A stretch of 64,000 bases of DNA, from contig SCOI01000014.1 in the NCBI GenBank assembly GCA_005503085.1, forward strand, positions 62,001-126,000, given 5' to 3'. The stretch comes from Burkholderiales bacterium C2. Its GTDB lineage: Bacteria; Pseudomonadota; Gammaproteobacteria; Burkholderiales; Burkholderiaceae_C. The notes below the pieces were generated by a model, which was not told the DNA's origin, searched no databases, and saw only the letters and a list, made by a program, of their open reading frames with translations. Numbering within the stretch: the first letter of the stretch is position 1; each line of letters begins with the position of its first letter. The translations under genes and the position numbers were made by a program. Shown here in pieces: positions 60,514 through 64,000 of this stretch.

Positions 60514-62175
60514 TCAGCTCTCGCGCAGCGCGCGCTCGATGCGTGCCGCGCCGGCGCGGATCTGGCCGGCCAGATCGAGCAGCTGCTGGCGGTTGATCAC
60601 CTCGCCGGCCAGCAGCTCGCTGATGCGCTCGGCATGGCCAGCCAGCGTCGCGAGCTCGCCCAAGGCCAGTCGCTGCGGCTGGGCCTTGCCGACCGGCGCC
60701 AGCGAGGCGAGCAGCCGTGCCAGCAGCGCGGCCAGACGCTCGGCGCGGCTGATGTCGGCGCGCGACCAGGCAGCCCCGCCCTCGCGCTGCAGCCACAGCA
60801 AGGCCACGACATGGCCGTTCAGGCGCAGGCCCAGCTCCAGGCGCGCCCGGCCGACCGCGTCGGCCAGGGCCTCGTCCAGCTCGGCACGCCAGGGATGCTG
60901 CTCGGCGCTGCCGCACTGCAGGGCTTCGTCGGCCCGCGTCAGCGCGTCCAGATAAGCGGGCATCCGGCCGGCCTGCAAGGGCCGACTCGCGGGCGACCCG
61001 TCCAGGCCGTGATAGAGCCCGTCACCCTCACGCTCCCACCACAGCTGCAATTGCTGCAGACCCAGCGCCTCGATCAGCTGCGGCCGCAGACGCGCCCAAG
61101 CGCGTTCGAAATCGGCCGCGCCGGCCAGTGTCCAGACCTGGCTGGACAGGCTCAACAGCAAGGCATCGGCGCCCAGCGGGTCGGTATCGAAACGGGCCAG
61201 CGCCTCCAGCTGGGCCGGTAACTGGCCCTGGTGCAGGCTGGACTCCAGGCGCTGGCGCTGCTGCATATGGTGCCAGCTCGGGCCCAGCTCGCCCTGCTCG
61301 CGCATCAGCTCGCCCAGCCGCCCGTGAGCCGCCGCCTGCAAGGGGCGCGACTGCAGGGCCTCGGCCAGGGTCAGGGCTTGCCCGGCCCAGCCCAGCGCCA
61401 CATCGCCGCGCTGCAGCTCGGACAGCAGCAAGGCCGCATTGGCCTGCAGCCAGCGGTAGCCGCAGCCCTGCGCCAGGCTCAGGGCTTGTTGGGCCAGACT
61501 CAGAGCCTGCGCCAGATCGCCACTGTCACGGGCGCAGCGGGCATGTTGGTAGGTGGCCTCGGCGCGGTAGTCCCGGTGGCCGGCGCGGCGGGCCGCCGTC
61601 AGCGCCTCGTCGAGCTCGGGCAGCGCCGCCTGCGGTCCCTGCGTAGCACGCAGCGAGGCGGCGCGGTTCAGCGCGATCTTGGCGCGCATATAGGGGTCGC
61701 GCGGCAGTTTCGCGTAATGCAGTTCGGCCTGATCCAGCACCCGGCCGCCGCGGGCCCAGTCGCCCAGCGCGTAGCAAAGATGAGCCAGGCCGATGCGGGC
61801 CAGGCAGGCACTGCGGGCGTCGTCGCTGGCCCAGTCCAGGGTCTGGCTCCAGGCGGTGCAGGCCTGGCTGTAGTCGCCGCGCTGGTAATGCAGCCGGCCC
61901 AGCGCCTCGCTGAGCTCGGCGGCCTCGGCCAGCGCGCGCTGCGCCTGCGCCTGCTGCAGCGCCTGCTGCAGCTCGGCCTGCAGCTCGGCCGCGCGACCCC
62001 AGCGTTCGAGCACGAAGACCGCGCCCAGCAAGGCGGCGCGGGCGCGGCAGGGGTCGCGCTGGCGCATCGCAGCGCGCAGCTTGGGCAGGGCCAGCGCCGG
62101 ATGGCGCATCACGATGCGCTCCCAGCGCGCCCTCTCAGCCAAACCCAGTGTGGATCCCAGATCGGTCTTGTTCAT
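60514..62175 (-). CDS. TPR protein with GAF-like C-terminal region
   Basis: A 553-residue soluble protein of unknown function. Residues about 60-330 are TPR-like helical repeats, highly Ala/Leu-rich ('ALAEAAELSEALGRLHYQRG', 'AALPELDEALTAARRAGHRD', 'DSGDLAQALSLAQQALSLAQ'). Residues about 350-490 look GAF-like ('ARLELGLRLNGHVVALLWLQ'), and a helical tail ends the protein. The layout recalls signalling proteins in which TPR and GAF domains precede an output domain, but no kinase, GGDEF or DNA-binding output is visible. The start at 62175 was chosen over an alternative codon upstream. It is separated from aspS by a terminator. Confidence 0.7.
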   Translation of the reverse strand: MNKTDLGSTLGLAERARWERIVMRHPALALPKLRAAMRQRDPCRARAALLGAVFVLERWGRAAELQAELQQALQQAQAQRALAEAAELSEALGRLHYQRGDYSQACTAWSQTLDWASDDARSACLARIGLAHLCYALGDWARGGRVLDQAELHYAKLPRDPYMRAKIALNRAASLRATQGPQAALPELDEALTAARRAGHRDYRAEATYQHARCARDSGDLAQALSLAQQALSLAQGCGYRWLQANAALLLSELQRGDVALGWAGQALTLAEALQSRPLQAAAHGRLGELMREQGELGPSWHHMQQRQRLESSLHQGQLPAQLEALARFDTDPLGADALLLSLSSQVWTLAGAADFERAWARLRPQLIEALGLQQLQLWWEREGDGLYHGLDGSPASRPLQAGRMPAYLDALTRADEALQCGSAEQHPWRAELDEALADAVGRARLELGLRLNGHVVALLWLQREGGAAWSRADISRAERLAALLARLLASLAPVGKAQPQRLALGELATLAGHAERISELLAGEVINRQQLLDLAGQIRAGAARIERALRES

Positions 62176-62214
62176 GCCTGCTTCCAGATGCGAGGCGCAC
62201 AGCATAGCCGGGAC

Positions 62215-62240
62215 GAAAAAAGAGCGCCCTCGGGCGCTCT
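62215..62240 (-). terminator. Rho-independent terminator of aspS
   Basis: A 9-bp stem AGAGCGCCC/GGGCGCTCT (62221-62229 and 62232-62240) with a 2-base centre as drawn (a 4-base loop after opening the top pair). On the minus strand it runs into T6. It lies 26 bases past the aspS stop. Confidence 0.9.
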
Positions 62241-62266
62241 CTCCTTCATCACCCGAGTCTCGCGCT

Positions 62267-64000
62267 TCAGGCCGGCGTCACGCCAGCGGCATTGCGCAGG
62301 CGGATGTGCAGCTCGCGCAGCTGCTTCTCGTCGACATGGCTCGGTGCGCCGGTCAGCAGGCACTGGGCGCGCTGGGTCTTCGGGAAAGCGATCACGTCGC
62401 GGATCGAATCGGCCTTGGTCATCATCGTGACAATGCGATCCAGGCCAAAGGCCAGGCCGCCGTGCGGGGGCGCGCCGTACTGGAGCGCGTCCAGCAGGAA
62501 GCCGAACTTCTCCTGCGCTTCCTCGGGGCCGATGTTCAGCGCGCTGAACACCTTGCTCTGCACCTCGGCCTTGTGGATGCGCACCGAGCCACCGCCCAGT
62601 TCCCAGCCGTTGAGCACCATGTCGTAGGCCTTGGCGATGCACTCGCCCGGGCTGGTGGTCATCAGGTCCTCGTGGCCGTCCTTGGGCGCGGTGAAGGGGT
62701 GGTGCACCGCGTTCCAGCGACCGCCCTCCTCGTCCTGCTCGAACATCGGGAAGTCCACCACCCAAAGCGGCGCCCAAACATCGTTGAACAGGCCCGTGCT
62801 CTTGCCGAACTCGCTGTGGCCGATCTTCAGGCGCAGCGCGCCGATGCCGTCGTTGACGACCTTGGCCTTGTCGGCACCGAAGAAGATCAGGTCGCCGTCC
62901 TGCGCGCCAGTGCGGCTCAGGATGTCGGCAATCGCCTGGTCGTGCAGGTTCTTGACGATGGGGCTTTGCAGGCCTTCGCGACCCTTGGCCACCTCGTTGA
63001 CCTTGATCCAGGCCAGACCCTTGGCGCCGTAGATCTTGACGAACTCGGTGTAACTGTCGATCTCGCCTCGGCTCATCGCCGCGCCGCCGGGCACACGCAG
63101 CGCGACGACGCGGCCGCCCTTGGTGGTGGCCGGGGTCGAGAAGACCTTGAAGTCGACATCGCCCATCACATCGGTCAGCTCGGTGAACTCGAGCTTGACG
63201 CGCAGGTCGGGCTTGTCCGAACCGAAGCGGTGCATCGCTTCCGAGTACTTCATCACCGGGTAGTCGCCCAGCTCGACGTTCAGCGCCTTGCGGAAGACAT
63301 GGCGGATCATGCCCTCGAACATCGCGCGGATCTCTTCTTCGGTCAGGAAGGAGGTCTCGATATCGATCTGCGTGAACTCGGGCTGGCGATCGGCGCGCAG
63401 ATCCTCGTCGCGGAAGCACTTGGTGATCTGGTAGTAGCGGTCGAAGCCGGCCACCATCAGGAGCTGCTTAAACAGCTGGGGCGACTGCGGCAGCGCGAAG
63501 AACATGCCGTCGTGGACGCGGCTGGGCACCAGATAGTCGCGCGCACCTTCCGGCGTGCTCTTGGTGAGCATCGGGGTCTCGATGTCGACAAAGCCCTGCT
63601 CGTCGAGGAACTTGCGCACCTCCATGGCCACGCGGTAGCGCAGCATCATGTTGTTCTGCATGTAAGGGCGGCGCAGATCCAGCACGCGATGCGTCAGGCG
63701 CGTCGTCTCCGACAGGTTCTCATCGTCGAGTTGGAACGGAGGCGTCACCGAGGGGTTCAGCACTTCCAGCTCCAGGCACAGCACCTCGACCTTGCCGCTG
63801 GTCAGGGCCACATTCTCGGTGCCGGCCGGGCGCGCACGCACCTTGCCGACGATCTTCAGGCAGAACTCGTTGCGCACATCGGATGCGATCTTGAACATCT
63901 CGGCGCGATCGGGGTCGCAGACGATCTGCACGATGCCTTCGCGATCGCGCAGGTCGATGAAGATCACGCCGCCATGGTCGCGGCGGCGGTGGGCCCAGCC
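62267..64000 (-). CDS. aspS: Aspartyl-tRNA synthetase (N-terminus beyond right edge)
   Basis: The visible 577 codons, read in frame from the window edge, begin in the anticodon-binding OB domain ([20 protein letters not shown]) and run to the stop. Class II motifs are present: motif 1 '[20 protein letters not shown]', motif 2 '[20 protein letters not shown]' and motif 3 '[15 protein letters not shown]'. The bacterial GAD insertion domain lies between motifs 2 and 3. Only about 20 residues are missing at the N-terminus. It charges tRNA-Asp. A terminator follows, so aspS is not co-transcribed with the downstream TPR gene. Confidence 0.97.
   Translation of the reverse strand, partial: GWAHRRRDHGGVIFIDLRDREGIVQIVCDPDRAEMFKIASDVRNEFCLKIVGKVRARPAGTENVALTSGKVEVLCLELEVLNPSVTPPFQLDDENLSETTRLTHRVLDLRRPYMQNNMMLRYRVAMEVRKFLDEQGFVDIETPMLTKSTPEGARDYLVPSRVHDGMFFALPQSPQLFKQLLMVAGFDRYYQITKCFRDEDLRADRQPEFTQIDIETSFLTEEEIRAMFEGMIRHVFRKALNVELGDYPVMKYSEAMHRFGSDKPDLRVKLEFTELTDVMGDVDFKVFSTPATTKGGRVVALRVPGGAAMSRGEIDSYTEFVKIYGAKGLAWIKVNEVAKGREGLQSPIVKNLHDQAIADILSRTGAQDGDLIFFGADKAKVVNDGIGALRLKIGHSEFGKSTGLFNDVWAPLWVVDFPMFEQDEEGGRWNAVHHPFTAPKDGHEDLMTTSPGECIAKAYDMVLNGWELGGGSVRIHKAEVQSKVFSALNIGPEEAQEKFGFLLDALQYGAPPHGGLAFGLDRIVTMMTKADSIRDVIAFPKTQRAQCLLTGAPSHVDEKQLRELHIRLRNAAGVTPA

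Overview
This window is high-GC chromosomal DNA from a betaproteobacterium of the order Burkholderiales. The best fit is the Roseateles/Pelomonas/Mitsuaria/Rubrivivax neighbourhood, inferred from protein style and gene content rather than from a marker search. Supporting signs are the five-step histidine pathway (hutF plus hutG), tamA-tamB, a PEP-CTERM (exosortase-anchored) protein, a diheme cytochrome c4, glycine-spacer lipoproteins, and the linkage of nudB, a phosphodiesterase-fold protein and clsB. Genes are densely packed. No gene-free stretch exceeds about 235 bases. I see no transposase, integrase, phage gene or CRISPR array.

Layout. 1-5.9 kb: the start of a pcaB-like gene, a CorC/HlyC-type membrane protein overlapping sapC, apaH, a tRNA-Ser, an unrecognised 179-residue protein and a large lipoprotein. 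6-9.7 kb: an orphan peptide-type binding protein, an HD-GYP protein and cytochrome c4. 9.8-22 kb: a MoxR AAA+ ATPase, a small membrane protein, a GNAT enzyme and an S9 peptidase, then a divergent EAL protein, then a VWA (CoxE-like) protein that overlaps tamA, which overlaps tamB. 22.1-26.1 kb: a tRNA-Arg and a leftward four-gene secreted-protein operon. It includes a dockerin-bearing beta-propeller protein and a cohesin-like PEP-CTERM protein. 26.4-29.2 kb: a divergent iron-type ABC permease/ATPase pair around a Fur-like site. 29.4-37.8 kb: ctpA, a MoeB/ThiF enzyme, a LOG-family protein plus arginase with a tandemly repeated 3' end, a marR gene, a protein with internally duplicated domains, a DUF429-like protein and an S10 peptidase. 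37.8-41 kb: a TPR-GGDEF protein and a chemoreceptor.

41.1-49.1 kb holds a complete histidine utilisation locus. The leftward operon hutC-hutD-hutI-hutG-hutF has 4-base overlaps at every junction, and hutU-hutH runs divergently. A HutC-type operator lies in the spacer of the hutU promoter. A terminator after hutH separates it from a TauABC/SsuABC-like transporter (49.2-51.7 kb). Then follow a multi-rhodanese periplasmic protein and an orphan sugar-type binding protein. The last block is the translationally coupled nudB, EEP-fold protein and clsB, a YafY-type regulator divergent from a GST, an EamA exporter divergent from an Lrp regulator, a TPR protein, and aspS running off the right edge.

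Most noteworthy are the dockerin/cohesin-PEP-CTERM pair, the 53-bp repeats that each re-encode the arginase C-terminus, the VWA-tamA-tamB coupling, the 336-bp domain duplication, and the four-module rhodanese. All functional statements are from reading the sequence; no database search was run.
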